A stretch of DNA of 64,000 bases, taken from assembly GCA_022428005.1 (NCBI GenBank), contig JAKMDI010000023.1, positions 34,306-98,305 on the forward strand, written 5' to 3'. The notes under the pieces are model-generated. The model saw only the letters and a list, made by a program, of their open reading frames with translations, did no database searches and had not been told where the DNA came from. The stretch comes from Flavobacteriaceae bacterium. GTDB taxonomy: Bacteria > Bacteroidota > Bacteroidia > Flavobacteriales > Flavobacteriaceae. This document shows positions 17,351 through 27,667 of this stretch, one piece after another (position 1 is the first letter of the stretch; the number at the start of each line of letters is the position of its first letter). The position numbers and the translations under genes were made by a program.

Positions 17351-18060
17351 GAATGCATTATTTCATGAGGTTCCAGCAGTGGTTCATTTCGCAATCGCAG
17401 GACCACTTGAGCGATAGTAATTACATCTTTTTCGCAATAAGTTACAATCCTTTCAATATCCTTTTCCTGATAATATACATGGGCAACCCTACTGCCATCG
17501 ATGTCATCCTTTGGGCTGGGTATCCCGAGAACATGTGCTAAAAGTGACAGGGAGGTATAGTTTTTATAATCCCCAAAACGCCACAGGTGCAGGGTATCTA
17601 AATGGGGGACCTCCCAGGGCTTTTTATTAAAAAGATTTAATTTAGAAGGCAGATCTATTCTGTTAATGATCATCCTTCGGGCGATATAAGGGAAGTCAAA
17701 TTCTTTTCCATTGTGGGCACACAGAAGGTGAGCGGCTTTACTAAAGTGTGTTTCCAAAAGAGATTTAAAATCACTTAAAAGGGTTGCTTCGGTGCCAGAA
17801 AAACTTTTGATTCTAAACTCACGATCCGTTTTTAGGACGTTAAAAAAACCTACAGAAATACATATTATTTTTCCGAATTCGGCCCATATACCCGCCCTTT
17901 CGTAAAAGGATGCTGGACTTTGATCTTCTTTTCTCTGGTATTGTGTTTTGGAAGCAAAAAAATCCTTTTCCTCAGCGGAAAGTAAATCAAAATTCTCCTT
18001 TTCTGGGACCGTTTCTATATCGAGAAACAACAATTTTGTAAGATCAATTTTTTGTAACAT
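17347..18060 (-). CDS. DEDDy 3'-5' exonuclease (PolB-like exonuclease domain)
   Basis: The 237-residue protein has the ordered acidic motifs of the DEDDy family: FLDIETVPE (residues about 13-21), AHNGKEFDFPYIARRM near 115-130, and YCEKDVITIAQVVLRL near 205. It resembles the predicted 3'-5' exonucleases related to PolB proofreading domains that occur as stand-alone proteins in Bacteroidota. It probably trims DNA or RNA 3' ends; its pathway is not known. It overlaps the serine hydrolase upstream by 17 bases and the ABC ATPase downstream by 4, so the three are very likely one transcript. Confidence 0.85.
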   Translation of the reverse strand: MLQKIDLTKLLFLDIETVPEKENFDLLSAEEKDFFASKTQYQRKEDQSPASFYERAGIWAEFGKIICISVGFFNVLKTDREFRIKSFSGTEATLLSDFKSLLETHFSKAAHLLCAHNGKEFDFPYIARRMIINRIDLPSKLNLFNKKPWEVPHLDTLHLWRFGDYKNYTSLSLLAHVLGIPSPKDDIDGSRVAHVYYQEKDIERIVTYCEKDVITIAQVVLRLRNEPLLEPHEIMHS

Positions 18061-19222
18061 TTTTAATCATTTCCAGTCCCGCATCAAGGTAAACATAAAT
18101 GTCATTTGTAAAGGGGTCCCCACCAGTGCTTTTGCCCCTAAGTGTGCTTTTTTTGTCCTTGAGGTGGCCCAAGCGAACCACTATCAGGTCTTCGTCGGGA
18201 ACCACCAGAACATACTGTCCCAGGTGCCCGCGCATCATGTATACTTTCCTGTCCTTGTAATTGTCTAACCACCAACCATAGCCATACTCTGGACTCTCCT
18301 GAAATCTTGGTTTAAGGGCAAGGGCTACAAAACTTGAATCCAACAGTTGTTGGCCATCCCACTGTCCATTGTTTTTAAAAAGTTTTCCAAAACGAGCAAA
18401 GTCCCGCGCATTACTTGCGAGGCAACAAAAGGCTTTTTCCATACCACTTTCATCACTGTCCAACTGCCAGAGTGCAGGGTGTTCAGCCCCCATGGATTTC
18501 CAAAGTTTTTCACTGAGGTAGTCGCTTAATTTTTTCCCTGTTGCCCTTTTTATAACCATCCCTAACAGCTGTGTGGTTCCACTTTGGTAATGGAATGTCT
18601 GCCCTGGTTTCTTGTGAATGGGTTGATTCAAAATCAGGGTATCTAAACTGTTTACAAAATAGGCAGCTGAGGTAACAGAAAATGGATTGTAGTAGGCCTC
18701 ACCCCATTTTTGTCCAGAAGCCATACTGGAGAGGTCGCCCACGGTGACACTGCTGGCATAGGGTCCTTTTAGTTCAGGAATAAACTCAATTACTTTCTGA
18801 TCCAAGCTCTTGATAGTTCCCTCTTTTAGGGCAATTCCCAACATGGCGGTTACCATACTTTTTACGACTGAAAAGGAATTACTTCTGGTGTCTTTATCAA
18901 AACCATCGTAATATTTTTCATAAAGGATGCTGTCGTTTTTTATGATCAGGTAAGCCACTGTCCTTTGGTTTTTATGATAGTCCTCCAAGTCTTCGGGGGT
19001 TGGGTACTTATTGTAACTTTTATGAAAAGGCCACGGCTGTGTTGTATTCGAAGTGTTTACTGTGTCGTTCGAAAAACGATTGTAGTCCTCCAGAAAGGCA
19101 GTAGTATGTCCCGAAAGGTAAATGGTCTGGATTCCCTTCAACAGGTAACTGTATTTAGAGATGTACAAGAGCGAAAAGAGAACGCACAAGACAATACCTG
19201 AACGGAGGAAAAAATTCTTCAT
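18044..19222 (-). CDS. Serine hydrolase of the beta-lactamase (class C)/esterase family
   Basis: This 392-residue protein has an N-terminal membrane-spanning or signal segment (GIVLCVLFSLLYISKYSYLL). The nucleophile motif SxxK is SVVK in SFSVVKSMVTAMLG near residue 140. A YxS motif (FHYQSGTTQLLG) is near 215, and the third box resembles HLG (RGHLGQYVLVV) near 335. These are the three active-site boxes of penicillin-recognising serine hydrolases. The substrate may be an ester, a D-amino peptide or a beta-lactam and cannot be told from sequence. It lies 9 bases after ogt and overlaps the exonuclease gene. Confidence 0.85.
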   Translation of the reverse strand: MKNFFLRSGIVLCVLFSLLYISKYSYLLKGIQTIYLSGHTTAFLEDYNRFSNDTVNTSNTTQPWPFHKSYNKYPTPEDLEDYHKNQRTVAYLIIKNDSILYEKYYDGFDKDTRSNSFSVVKSMVTAMLGIALKEGTIKSLDQKVIEFIPELKGPYASSVTVGDLSSMASGQKWGEAYYNPFSVTSAAYFVNSLDTLILNQPIHKKPGQTFHYQSGTTQLLGMVIKRATGKKLSDYLSEKLWKSMGAEHPALWQLDSDESGMEKAFCCLASNARDFARFGKLFKNNGQWDGQQLLDSSFVALALKPRFQESPEYGYGWWLDNYKDRKVYMMRGHLGQYVLVVPDEDLIVVRLGHLKDKKSTLRGKSTGGDPFTNDIYVYLDAGLEMIKNVTKN

Positions 19223-19231
19223 TATTATTAG

Positions 19232-19705
19232 CTAAAGTACGGCTATTTGCTTTGGAAAACCTTCGAGTTCCAAAAGTTGTCGCTTCTTGTCAATTCCTGC
19301 GGAATAACCAACGAGAGAGCCATCACTTCCCATTACCCTGTGACAAGGAATAAGAATAATTAGGGGATTCTTTGCTAAGGCAGCTCCAACAGCCCTGACC
19401 ATTTTTGCGTCACCATAGGCTTGGGCTACTTTGACATATGCAAGGGAGGTGCCATAAGGAATACGAGAAACCAGCTTCCATATTTTTACTTGGAAATCTG
19501 TTCCAACCCACCGGTATGGAAAATCAAACTCAGACCGCTTTCCGTTAAAATATTCTTCAATTTGTTTAAGGGCTTTTTGTAAGACAGGAGAAGGGGACGC
19601 AGAAGTTTTTTCGATTTCATCTACAAAACTAATACTTATAACCTCCTGATTATGAGTTGATACAGATAAAATTCCAATATCGCTTTCAAAATAACCTATC
19701 TCCAT
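19232..19705 (-). CDS. ogt: Methylated-DNA--[protein]-cysteine S-methyltransferase
   Basis: This suicide DNA-repair protein transfers alkyl groups from O6-alkylguanine to its own cysteine. The active-site motif IPCHRVMGSDGSLVGYSAG is at residues about 118-136, and the helix-turn-helix region VGTDFQVKIWKLVSRIPYGTSLAY precedes it. At 157 residues it is the short Ogt form without an Ada regulatory domain. It lies 87 bases after hemB and 9 bases before the serine hydrolase gene. No regulatory sequence was recognised. Confidence 0.95.
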   Translation of the reverse strand: MEIGYFESDIGILSVSTHNQEVISISFVDEIEKTSASPSPVLQKALKQIEEYFNGKRSEFDFPYRWVGTDFQVKIWKLVSRIPYGTSLAYVKVAQAYGDAKMVRAVGAALAKNPLIILIPCHRVMGSDGSLVGYSAGIDKKRQLLELEGFPKQIAVL

Positions 19706-19792
19706 ACAGTTGAATTACAAAGCATTTGAAAGATAGTAAAAATTAAACAAAAGTGCTTTTTAAATATACTTTGTTTAAACTAACGTTCCTTT

Positions 19793-20767
<975 letters not shown>

Positions 20768-20792
20768 CTATCAAATCATTTTTAGTTATCAT

Positions 20793-21695
20793 TTATGCCC
20801 ACGGCCGAGGTTTTCTGAGCACGTTTAGTAATTCTTCTTCCTTGCTGTTTTCTTGGGGCTGGTGGTTGTATTCCCACTGAACGTGTGGGGGTAAACTCAT
20901 TAAAATACTTTCAATCCTGCCATTGGTTTTTAACCCAAATAGGGTTCCTTTATCGTGCAAGAGATTGAATTCAACATATCTCCCTCTGCGTATCTCTTGC
21001 CATTTTCTTTGGCTGGCAGTGAATTTCATTGATTTTCTCCGCTCCACTATGGGCACATAGGCGTCCAAAAAACTGTCTCCAACTTCCGTTACAAAATTAT
21101 ACCAATCTTGGACGGAATGTTTAGGGTCGGGTCTGAGGTAATCAAAAAATAAGCCTCCCACCCCTCTTGCCTCTTCTCGATGACCATTCCAAAAATATTC
21201 ATCACATTTTTTTTTGTAAAGGGGATACAATTCTTTATCGTGGGCATCACATGCATTTTTACAGCGCTGATGAAAGTGGCGCACATCCTCTTCAAAAAGG
21301 TAATAGGGGGTCAGATCGAGTCCTCCTCCAAACCATTGATCTTTTAATTTACCCACATCATCGTAAAGCTCAAAATACCTCCAATTGGCGTGGACCGTGG
21401 GAATAAATGGATTTTTAGGGTGAAGTACCAGGCTGAGACCACATGCAAAAAAGTTTCCCGATTTGATATTAAAATAGGCTTTCATTTGCTCTGGCAATAC
21501 GCCGTGTACCGCAGAAATATTGACCCCTCCTTTTTCAAAAATACCCCCATTTTCTATAATTCTGGTGCAGCCACCACCCCCTCCAGAACGCTCCCATAAA
21601 TCTTCCTTAAAATGGGCTTCCCCATCCAGATCAGCTAACTTTTGAGTTATGCTGTCCTGAAGATTTTTAATGTAATGGTTAAATTTTGTTTTCAT
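20793..21695 (-). CDS. hemF: Oxygen-dependent coproporphyrinogen III oxidase
   Basis: HemF decarboxylates coproporphyrinogen III to protoporphyrinogen IX using molecular oxygen. Family blocks are visible: GGGGCTRIIENGGIFEKGG near residues 36-55, HANWRYFE near 101, the GGGLDLTPYYLFEEDVRHFH segment near 123-142, and GLKTNGRIESILMSLPP near the end. At 300 residues it is full length. It implies aerobic haem synthesis; no hemN is seen in this window. It is 75 bases downstream of hemE, and a weak hairpin (AACCAA/TTGGTT) lies in that gap. Confidence 0.97.
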   Translation of the reverse strand: MKTKFNHYIKNLQDSITQKLADLDGEAHFKEDLWERSGGGGGCTRIIENGGIFEKGGVNISAVHGVLPEQMKAYFNIKSGNFFACGLSLVLHPKNPFIPTVHANWRYFELYDDVGKLKDQWFGGGLDLTPYYLFEEDVRHFHQRCKNACDAHDKELYPLYKKKCDEYFWNGHREEARGVGGLFFDYLRPDPKHSVQDWYNFVTEVGDSFLDAYVPIVERRKSMKFTASQRKWQEIRRGRYVEFNLLHDKGTLFGLKTNGRIESILMSLPPHVQWEYNHQPQENSKEEELLNVLRKPRPWA

Positions 21696-21770
21696 TTAAA
21701 AACCAATTTTGGTTATGTTAAGCGAAACACTAATCAGTATTCGATATAGTGGGGTATGATAATATATGGA

Positions 21771-22793
21771 TCATGATTGAAATTCTTTTACGGCATCCAC
21801 AAAAGCCTTGGCGTGGTCCACCGGAATATTAGGTAAAATACCGTGACCTAAATTTACAATATAGCGGTCTTTGCCAAAGGCATTGATCATTTGCTTTACC
21901 TGGGTTTTGATTTGAGGTATTGGAGACAGCAACCGAGAGGGATCAAAATTTCCTTGTAAGGTGATTTGTCCACCAGACAGATAGCGTGCATTTCTTGCAG
22001 TACAATTCCAATCAATTCCCAGAGCGGCAGCCCCCGACTTGCTCATTTCTTGCAATGCAAACCAGCATCCTTTTCCAAATACAATAACGGGAACACTTCC
22101 GCTGAGCGCATCAATTATTTGTTGGATGTAGGGCCATGAAAATTCCTGATAATCTGCGGGTGATAGTATGCCCCCCCAGGAGTCAAATAGTTGGATAACA
22201 TCTGCCCCTGCTTTTACCTTTTCCCTCAGATAAGCAATGGTGGTTGTGGTAATTTTTTGTAATAACTCTTTGGCCATTTCTGGTTCTTGGAAACAAAAAC
22301 TTTTTGCTTTATCAAAGTTTTTTGACCCTTGACCCTGAACCGCATAACACAACATGGTCCACGGTGCTCCAGCAAACCCGATAAGAGGTACCTGGTTGTT
22401 GAGTTCGTGTTTGGTCATTTTGACCCCTTCAAAAACATAGCCTAAGCGCTCCTGAACGTCCGGCAATATTACTTTTTCTAAAGCCCCTTGATCACGAATG
22501 GGTTGTGGGAGGTAGGGACCAATTCCATCTCGCATTTCTACCTTGATGTCCATGGCTTGCAACACCACCAAAATATCACTAAAAATAATGGCGGCATCAA
22601 CCCCAATTTGATCAATCGGCATTAAGGTAATTTCAGTAGCTAATTCCGGAGTTTGACAACGCGTAAAGAAATCGTATTTGTCTTTTAATTTCATAAAATC
22701 AGGGAGGTAGCGACCAGCCTGACGCATCATCCAAACTGGAGGACGGTCAACGGTTTCCCCTTTAAGAGCTTTTAGTAATAGATCATTCTTCAT
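21771..22793 (-). CDS. hemE: Uroporphyrinogen decarboxylase
   Basis: HemE removes the four acetate carboxyls of uroporphyrinogen III to give coproporphyrinogen III. The reading frame is open further upstream, but homologues start at [13 protein letters not shown], so the ATG at 22793 is used (340 residues). Signature segments are [17 protein letters not shown] near residue 20, [19 protein letters not shown] near 130 and [19 protein letters not shown] near the C-terminus. The start overlaps the hemD end by 11 bases. It sits at the branch where uroporphyrinogen III goes either to haem or, through CobA at 5048, to siroheme. Confidence 0.96.
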   Translation of the reverse strand: MKNDLLLKALKGETVDRPPVWMMRQAGRYLPDFMKLKDKYDFFTRCQTPELATEITLMPIDQIGVDAAIIFSDILVVLQAMDIKVEMRDGIGPYLPQPIRDQGALEKVILPDVQERLGYVFEGVKMTKHELNNQVPLIGFAGAPWTMLCYAVQGQGSKNFDKAKSFCFQEPEMAKELLQKITTTTIAYLREKVKAGADVIQLFDSWGGILSPADYQEFSWPYIQQIIDALSGSVPVIVFGKGCWFALQEMSKSGAAALGIDWNCTARNARYLSGGQITLQGNFDPSRLLSPIPQIKTQVKQMINAFGKDRYIVNLGHGILPNIPVDHAKAFVDAVKEFQS

Positions 22794-23454
22794 GAGGGAT
22801 ATTATGATTTTTGATGGATAGTAATAGTTGAGATTCGGTAGGTGTTTTCGCCACAGTAAAATTTGGAGTGTGAAGTGCCACTTCTTTGGCGGTAGAAGGA
22901 CCAATGCAAAAGCTATGTGTATTCTCAAAATTGTTGTCCAGTGCATAACCCCTCACCCCACTGGGGCTAAAAAAAAGTACCCCGTCAAAATGACCCTTTA
23001 CTCTTTTACCTTTTAATTGGGTCTCATAGAGTTCAACAGCCTCTATAGTATTATTATTTTGTGGTAAAATTTCTTCTAAATTGGGAGTTCTCAGTTTTCC
23101 GCAGAAATACGAAAATGCTTCATTTTTGTAATTTTTTGACAAAAAATGAGCCAATTCTGAAGAATTTTGAGTCATTTTAGTCACTTTTTGGCCATTTTTA
23201 GACAAAAGTAGAGCTGTCTTTTCACCCACGCAATAAATGGTTTTGTCTTTGATCATTTTTAAAATACGAGGAATCGACAAAACTATCTTTACTGCGTTCT
23301 GACTGGTAAAAATGACATTGTCACAAATAGCGTTGACATTGGGATTTTTAATGGGAATAATCTCGATAAATGTTTGTTCCACCAAACTGAATTGATGCGA
23401 TAGCAAACGTGCTTTAAATGCTCCGGACAATTGTTTTGTAGCGAGTAATCTCAT
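22783..23454 (-). CDS. hemD: Uroporphyrinogen-III synthase
   Basis: HemD cyclises and inverts ring D of hydroxymethylbilane to form uroporphyrinogen III. This family is poorly conserved; the call rests on length (223 residues), position directly after hemC, and the segments [15 protein letters not shown] (near residue 46), [19 protein letters not shown] (near 70) and [17 protein letters not shown] (near 158), which fit the two-domain HemD fold. It starts 2 bases after hemC and overlaps hemE by 11 bases. Confidence 0.9.
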   Translation of the reverse strand: MRLLATKQLSGAFKARLLSHQFSLVEQTFIEIIPIKNPNVNAICDNVIFTSQNAVKIVLSIPRILKMIKDKTIYCVGEKTALLLSKNGQKVTKMTQNSSELAHFLSKNYKNEAFSYFCGKLRTPNLEEILPQNNNTIEAVELYETQLKGKRVKGHFDGVLFFSPSGVRGYALDNNFENTHSFCIGPSTAKEVALHTPNFTVAKTPTESQLLLSIKNHNIPHEE

Positions 23455-23456
23455 CT

Positions 23457-24365
23457 CTATTGGTTCCTAATGGTTTCCAAAATTTTATCACCTCCGGCAG
23501 TCAATAACTCCTCAGCCATGTGTTGGGCCAAGTCAGCGTGATCGTTCAGCTCACCGTCCTTCACAGCAGTAACAGCCGCCTGCCCATCCAATGAAAACAC
23601 ACCTGCCATGAGCTTTATTCTATTTTTATTTATGACGGCATGCGCGCCAATGGGTGTCGAACACCCCCCCTCCACTGTCCTCAGAAGCGTTCTTTCAACG
23701 TTGACACAAATCTCCGTCGGATGGTGATTAATTTTCTGTAATTCTTGGATAAGGGGGTCGTCTTCAGCTCTACAAACTACGCCTATCGCGCCTTGAGCGG
23801 GAGCAGGAATCATCCAATCCAGTTCCCGATAAGCAGATCCTAATAAGCCCGAACGCTGCAACCCAGCTTTCGCAAAAATAGCGCCGTGCCAATCACTTGC
23901 GCTTAGTTTTTTGATTCGTGTTTGAACATTTCCTCTGATGTCTACCAATCGGTGATTTGGAAAACGATGTAGCCATTGTGCTTTTCTCCGCAGACTGCTG
24001 GTAGCAATTGTAGCGGTATGGTCAAAATCCTTTTGGTCTTTGGTAATCAAAACATCTTGGGCACTGCCCCGTTCCAAAACAGCCGCCAAAACCAGCCCCT
24101 CGGGGAGTTGGGTGGGCACATCTTTAAGGCTGTGGACGGCCAAATCAATCTGATGGTCTAAAAGTGAAATATCTAAAGCTTTGGTAAAAACCCCTTGAAT
24201 ACCCAGGCTATAAATCGGTTGATTTAAATTCAGATCTCCCTCGCTTTTGGTAGGGATTACCTCGGTGTTGTGACCGAGCTTTTTGAACATTGACTCGACT
24301 TGGCGGGCTTGCCAAAGGGCCAACTGACTATCACGGGTCCCTATTCTATAAGGGGGATTAATCAT
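23457..24365 (-). CDS. hemC: Hydroxymethylbilane synthase (porphobilinogen deaminase)
   Basis: HemC polymerises four porphobilinogens into hydroxymethylbilane on a covalently bound dipyrromethane primer. The N-terminal IGTRDSQLALWQARQVE is diagnostic. The active-site region has HSLKDVPTQLPEGL near residue 78 and SSLRRKAQW near 120. The cofactor cysteine lies in VEGGCSTPIGAHA near 235. It is full length at 302 residues. The start overlaps hemA by 8 bases and hemD follows after 2, so hemA-hemC-hemD-hemE are translationally packed. Confidence 0.97.
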   Translation of the reverse strand: MINPPYRIGTRDSQLALWQARQVESMFKKLGHNTEVIPTKSEGDLNLNQPIYSLGIQGVFTKALDISLLDHQIDLAVHSLKDVPTQLPEGLVLAAVLERGSAQDVLITKDQKDFDHTATIATSSLRRKAQWLHRFPNHRLVDIRGNVQTRIKKLSASDWHGAIFAKAGLQRSGLLGSAYRELDWMIPAPAQGAIGVVCRAEDDPLIQELQKINHHPTEICVNVERTLLRTVEGGCSTPIGAHAVINKNRIKLMAGVFSLDGQAAVTAVKDGELNDHADLAQHMAEELLTAGGDKILETIRNQ

Positions 24366-25563
24366 TTAATTCAGAATCCAATTGATAAACGTCTTGCAAA
24401 AGTGCCATGGTCTGATCCACTTTGGTAGGGTTTTCTTTTAAATAACTCGCGACTTTTCCGGTGAGTCTATAGACCACCTGAGAAAACTCTTGTGGATTGC
24501 CCAATTCCTTTTGTTGACCGTTGAGTAATTTTTTCTTAAGGGCTTTGAGCATCGGAGCAAATTTTCGATGATCGACCCACTGTAAAAAATCGGCTTCGAC
24601 TTGTCTAAGAATATCGTTTGCTTGAGGTATAAATTGTTTTCTTTGTTCGAGGGTGTTGTTGGTTAGCTGAGACAGTTCGTCTAGGTTAACCAAAGTAATA
24701 TTATCCAAGTCTTTGAGTTTTGGATCTACATTGGAGGGAACGGATAAATCTAAAATCAGCAAGGGTTTGTTCTTGGGAACCAAAGTGTTATCAACGGTAA
24801 CGTCTAGTGCGCCAGTTGCTACGATCATAATATCAGCATGGGCGATTTCTGATTTTAATTCTTTTATATTTTTGACCACCAGATTAAATTTCCCAGCTAC
24901 TTTTTGCGCACTTTCCTCGGAGCGGTTCACGAGAACGATATGGTCATTTTGGGTGTGTTTGATCAGGTTTTCACAAGTATTTCTCCCAATTTTTCCTGTA
25001 CCGAACAGTAGAATATTTTTATTTGAAACTTCTTTGACCTTATTTAAAATGTAATGAACAGAAGCAAATGAGACGGAAGTGGCGCCTGAGGATAATTTTG
25101 TTTCTGTTTTGATTCGCTTACTCGACTGGATCACCGCGTTGACCAAGCGCTCAGAAAATCCATTGACCATTTGATGTTTTTTCGAATTCTGAAAACTCTT
25201 TTTGAGTTGGCCTATGATTTCAAAATCCCCCACGATTTGACTCTCCAAACCACAACCAACGCGGAATACATGATGAAGGGCGGCCTTGTTGGTGAGCACA
25301 TAACCTTTGTCGCTGAAAAGTTTGGGGTCTCCACCAGAGAAGGTGCAGAGGTAGTTTATTAAGATCTCAGGATTTTCAACCCTGCCCATGAGCTCAGTAC
25401 GGTTACAGGTAGAAATTACCATTAACTCCTCAACCCCATCGGCTTTAGCGCGAGAGAGCAGCAGGTCGGTTTTAGATTTGTTAAGACTAAAACGTCCACG
25501 AACGCTCAGGTCAGCATTTTTATAGCTTAAACCTACTACACAGTAATAAGTATTATTTCTCAA
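24358..25563 (-). CDS. hemA: Glutamyl-tRNA reductase
   Basis: HemA makes glutamate-1-semialdehyde from glutamyl-tRNA with NADPH, the first and usually controlled step of C5-pathway haem synthesis. The catalytic cysteine is C53 in STCNRTEL. Next come the GCGLESQIVGDFEIIGQLK block (about 105-125), the NADPH-binding LLFGTGKIGRNTCENL near 185, and a C-terminal helical dimerisation region. It is full length at 401 residues and leads the haem operon. A 7-1-7 palindrome lies about 150 bases upstream. hemL, which acts on its product, is not in the window. Confidence 0.97.
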   Translation of the reverse strand: MRNNTYYCVVGLSYKNADLSVRGRFSLNKSKTDLLLSRAKADGVEELMVISTCNRTELMGRVENPEILINYLCTFSGGDPKLFSDKGYVLTNKAALHHVFRVGCGLESQIVGDFEIIGQLKKSFQNSKKHQMVNGFSERLVNAVIQSSKRIKTETKLSSGATSVSFASVHYILNKVKEVSNKNILLFGTGKIGRNTCENLIKHTQNDHIVLVNRSEESAQKVAGKFNLVVKNIKELKSEIAHADIMIVATGALDVTVDNTLVPKNKPLLILDLSVPSNVDPKLKDLDNITLVNLDELSQLTNNTLEQRKQFIPQANDILRQVEADFLQWVDHRKFAPMLKALKKKLLNGQQKELGNPQEFSQVVYRLTGKVASYLKENPTKVDQTMALLQDVYQLDSELND

Positions 25564-25715
25564 AAGTCTGGTCTAAATTCAAAAGCTAAATTATAAACAG
25601 GACGTTTTAAAAAACAACGCTAAGAGAACTATTAATAACCAAGAAGGTTTTTTAATAGATTTTTTTTTAAATACCCATAAATATAATAATTTTGAATAGA
25701 TGTTATAAGATTTAA

Positions 25716-25730
25716 TTAGAATTATTCTAA
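25716..25730. promoter_or_regulatory. 7-1-7 palindrome TTAGAATTATTCTAA, candidate Fur/PerR-family operator
   Basis: This is a perfect inverted repeat of 7 bases around one central base, in the spacer shared by hemA and the divergent AraC gene. The shape and most positions match the known PerR/Fur box of Firmicutes (TTATAATnATTATAA). A minus-strand TAnnTTTG box (TACTTTTG, 25755-25762) sits just upstream of it relative to hemA. That makes regulation of hemA by iron, haem or peroxide plausible. This is inferred from form only. Confidence 0.4.
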
Positions 25731-25764
25731 ATAGCGATTTTTTAAAAACAACGACAAAAGTACA

Positions 25765-26622
25765 ATGGATCAAACAGTAATTGAGAATGGTTTTTATCTG
25801 CTAAAATACACCAATGAGCGGGACACCCTTCAAAAGCATGAAAAAGAGGTTAGCGAGGAGTTTATCCAGTTTCATTTTTGCTTAAGGGGAAACGCCACAT
25901 TTGAGTTCAATGGTGGGAGTTATCAATTGCCCTTGATGTCTAAAAACGTGATTTTACTGTACAACCCGCAAAAAGCCCTGCCCATCGATCTAAATTTAAC
26001 CCCTGATTCGGCTGTGGTAAGCTTGGTCATTTCCATAAAAAGATTTCACAGTTTGTTTTCCGAAGATGCGGACCACATCCATTTCCTAAGTCCCGAAAAC
26101 AACACCAAAAAATATTATGACACCAAACCCGTAAGTCCAGCCATGAGCGTGGTGCTCAGCCAAATTATGGAAACTAAGGTCCATGAGAGTATCCGCGGAT
26201 TGTACTTTAAGGGGAAAGTTTATGAACTCCTGTGTTTGTTATTCAACAAGAGTGAAGACGCTGATGTAGAACAATGTCCCTTTTTGGTCGATGAGGAAAA
26301 TGTAAGGAAAATCAGAAAAGCCAAAGAAATTATATTGAGTCAAATGACAGAACCCCCTACCCTCCAAGTACTTTCTGCTGAAATTGGATTGAATATAAAA
26401 AAGCTCAAAGAAGGATTCAAACAAATTTATGGAGACACCGTCTATGGGTATTTATTGGACCACAAGATGAATGAAGCACGAAACATGCTCAATTCAAAAA
26501 GATACAATATCAACGAAATCAGTTTAAAATTGGGGTACAGTACCTCGAGTCATTTCATTGCAGCCTTCAAAAAGAAGTTTGGGACTACTCCCAAAAAATA
26601 TTTAATGTCAGTATCTTCGTAA
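25765..26622 (+). CDS. AraC-family transcriptional regulator
   Basis: The 285-residue protein has a variable N-terminal sensor region (about 1-170) and a C-terminal AraC DNA-binding domain with two helix-turn-helix units. The first is LQVLSAEIGLNIKKLKEGFKQ near residue 210. The second is the classical INEISLKLGYSTSSHFIAAFKKKFGTTPKKYL at the end. It is divergent from hemA and 10 bases upstream of hemH, so it probably controls haem genes. The ligand is unknown. In flavobacteria an AraC gene next to hemH is, as far as I know, a recurrent arrangement. Confidence 0.92.
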   Translation: MDQTVIENGFYLLKYTNERDTLQKHEKEVSEEFIQFHFCLRGNATFEFNGGSYQLPLMSKNVILLYNPQKALPIDLNLTPDSAVVSLVISIKRFHSLFSEDADHIHFLSPENNTKKYYDTKPVSPAMSVVLSQIMETKVHESIRGLYFKGKVYELLCLLFNKSEDADVEQCPFLVDEENVRKIRKAKEIILSQMTEPPTLQVLSAEIGLNIKKLKEGFKQIYGDTVYGYLLDHKMNEARNMLNSKRYNINEISLKLGYSTSSHFIAAFKKKFGTTPKKYLMSVSS

Positions 26623-26632
26623 AAAAATTCAG

Positions 26633-27667
26633 ATGAAAGGTGCGTTATTAATCAATTTGGGCTCTCCTGAAAGCCCTAACCCCAAAGACGTTAAAAAATA
26701 TTTAGGTGAATTTCTCATGGATGAGCGTGTAATAGATCTCGCCAAACCCCTGAGAACTTTTTTGGTCAAAGGAATCATTTTAAACACGCGCCCCAAGAAA
26801 TCCGCAAAGGCCTACAAAAAAATCTGGTGGAAAGAAGGGTCACCCCTTATTGTTTTGTCCCAACGGCTTCAAGAAGCCGTCCAAAAAAAAGTTTCTGTCC
26901 CCATTGGTTTGGCCATGCGATACGGGACGCCATCAATAGAGCAGGGCATAAAAGAGCTGGTGGACCAGGGAGTAGACGAGATCATGTTGATCCCATTATA
27001 CCCACAGTTTGCGATGGCCACCACGGAAACTATTTTGGTGTTGGCCGAAAACATAAGAGACGAAAAATACCCTGATTTGGAATTTACTGTCCTTCCTCCC
27101 TTTTACAATCATCCCGACTATGTTAGGGTCCTTTCGGAAAGCATCCAGGAATATCTGAGTGACAAGGACTGGGAACACTTATTGTTCTCCTATCATGGGA
27201 TCCCCGAAAGGCACATTCGCAAGTCTGATGTCACCAAGTCCCATTGTAAAATCGACAAAAGTTGTTGCCAAACCGCGTCAAAAGCCCATCAATATTGTTA
27301 CCGTCACCAGTGTTATGAAACCACCCGACAGGTAGCCGAATACTTGGGGTTAAAGGAAGATCGTTTTTCCACCAGCTTTCAATCGCGGCTGGGCGTTGAC
27401 CCATGGCTTCAACCCTACACGGATCAAACCGTTGCTCGTTTTGCAAAAAAAGGAACTAAAAAAATGGCCATCGTTACCCCTGCATTTGTCTCTGATTGTT
27501 TAGAAACATTAGAAGAGATTGGGATGGAGGCCGTAGAGGATTTTGAGGAAAAAGGAGGTGAAGAACTTCATGTGGTTCCTTGTATCAACACGAGAAAAGA
27601 CTGGGTAAACGTTATGAGCCGCTGGATTGACCAATGGGCAAAAGCTGAAATGGCTTCCACTGGATGA
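26633..27667 (+). CDS. hemH: Ferrochelatase with internal cysteine cluster
   Basis: HemH inserts Fe(II) into protoporphyrin IX, or into coproporphyrin in some lineages. The active-site His is in LLFSYHGIPERHI (about residues 183-195). QSRLGVDPWLQPYT and TPAFVSDCLETLEEI follow near 250 and 285. An insertion at 205-227 holds five cysteines (C205, C211, C212, C222, C227), reminiscent of the [2Fe-2S] ligands reported in some bacterial ferrochelatases. It follows the AraC gene by 10 bases and overlaps the MATE gene by 4. With HemF and HemJ nearby, the protoporphyrin route is expected. Confidence 0.96.
   Translation: MKGALLINLGSPESPNPKDVKKYLGEFLMDERVIDLAKPLRTFLVKGIILNTRPKKSAKAYKKIWWKEGSPLIVLSQRLQEAVQKKVSVPIGLAMRYGTPSIEQGIKELVDQGVDEIMLIPLYPQFAMATTETILVLAENIRDEKYPDLEFTVLPPFYNHPDYVRVLSESIQEYLSDKDWEHLLFSYHGIPERHIRKSDVTKSHCKIDKSCCQTASKAHQYCYRHQCYETTRQVAEYLGLKEDRFSTSFQSRLGVDPWLQPYTDQTVARFAKKGTKKMAIVTPAFVSDCLETLEEIGMEAVEDFEEKGGEELHVVPCINTRKDWVNVMSRWIDQWAKAEMASTG

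Noticed and set aside
21701..21714. AACCAA/TTGGTT hairpin with short T-run between hemE and hemF
   Set aside because: Six-pair stem with a 2-base loop and only 6 bases before the hemF ATG; not convincing as a terminator.
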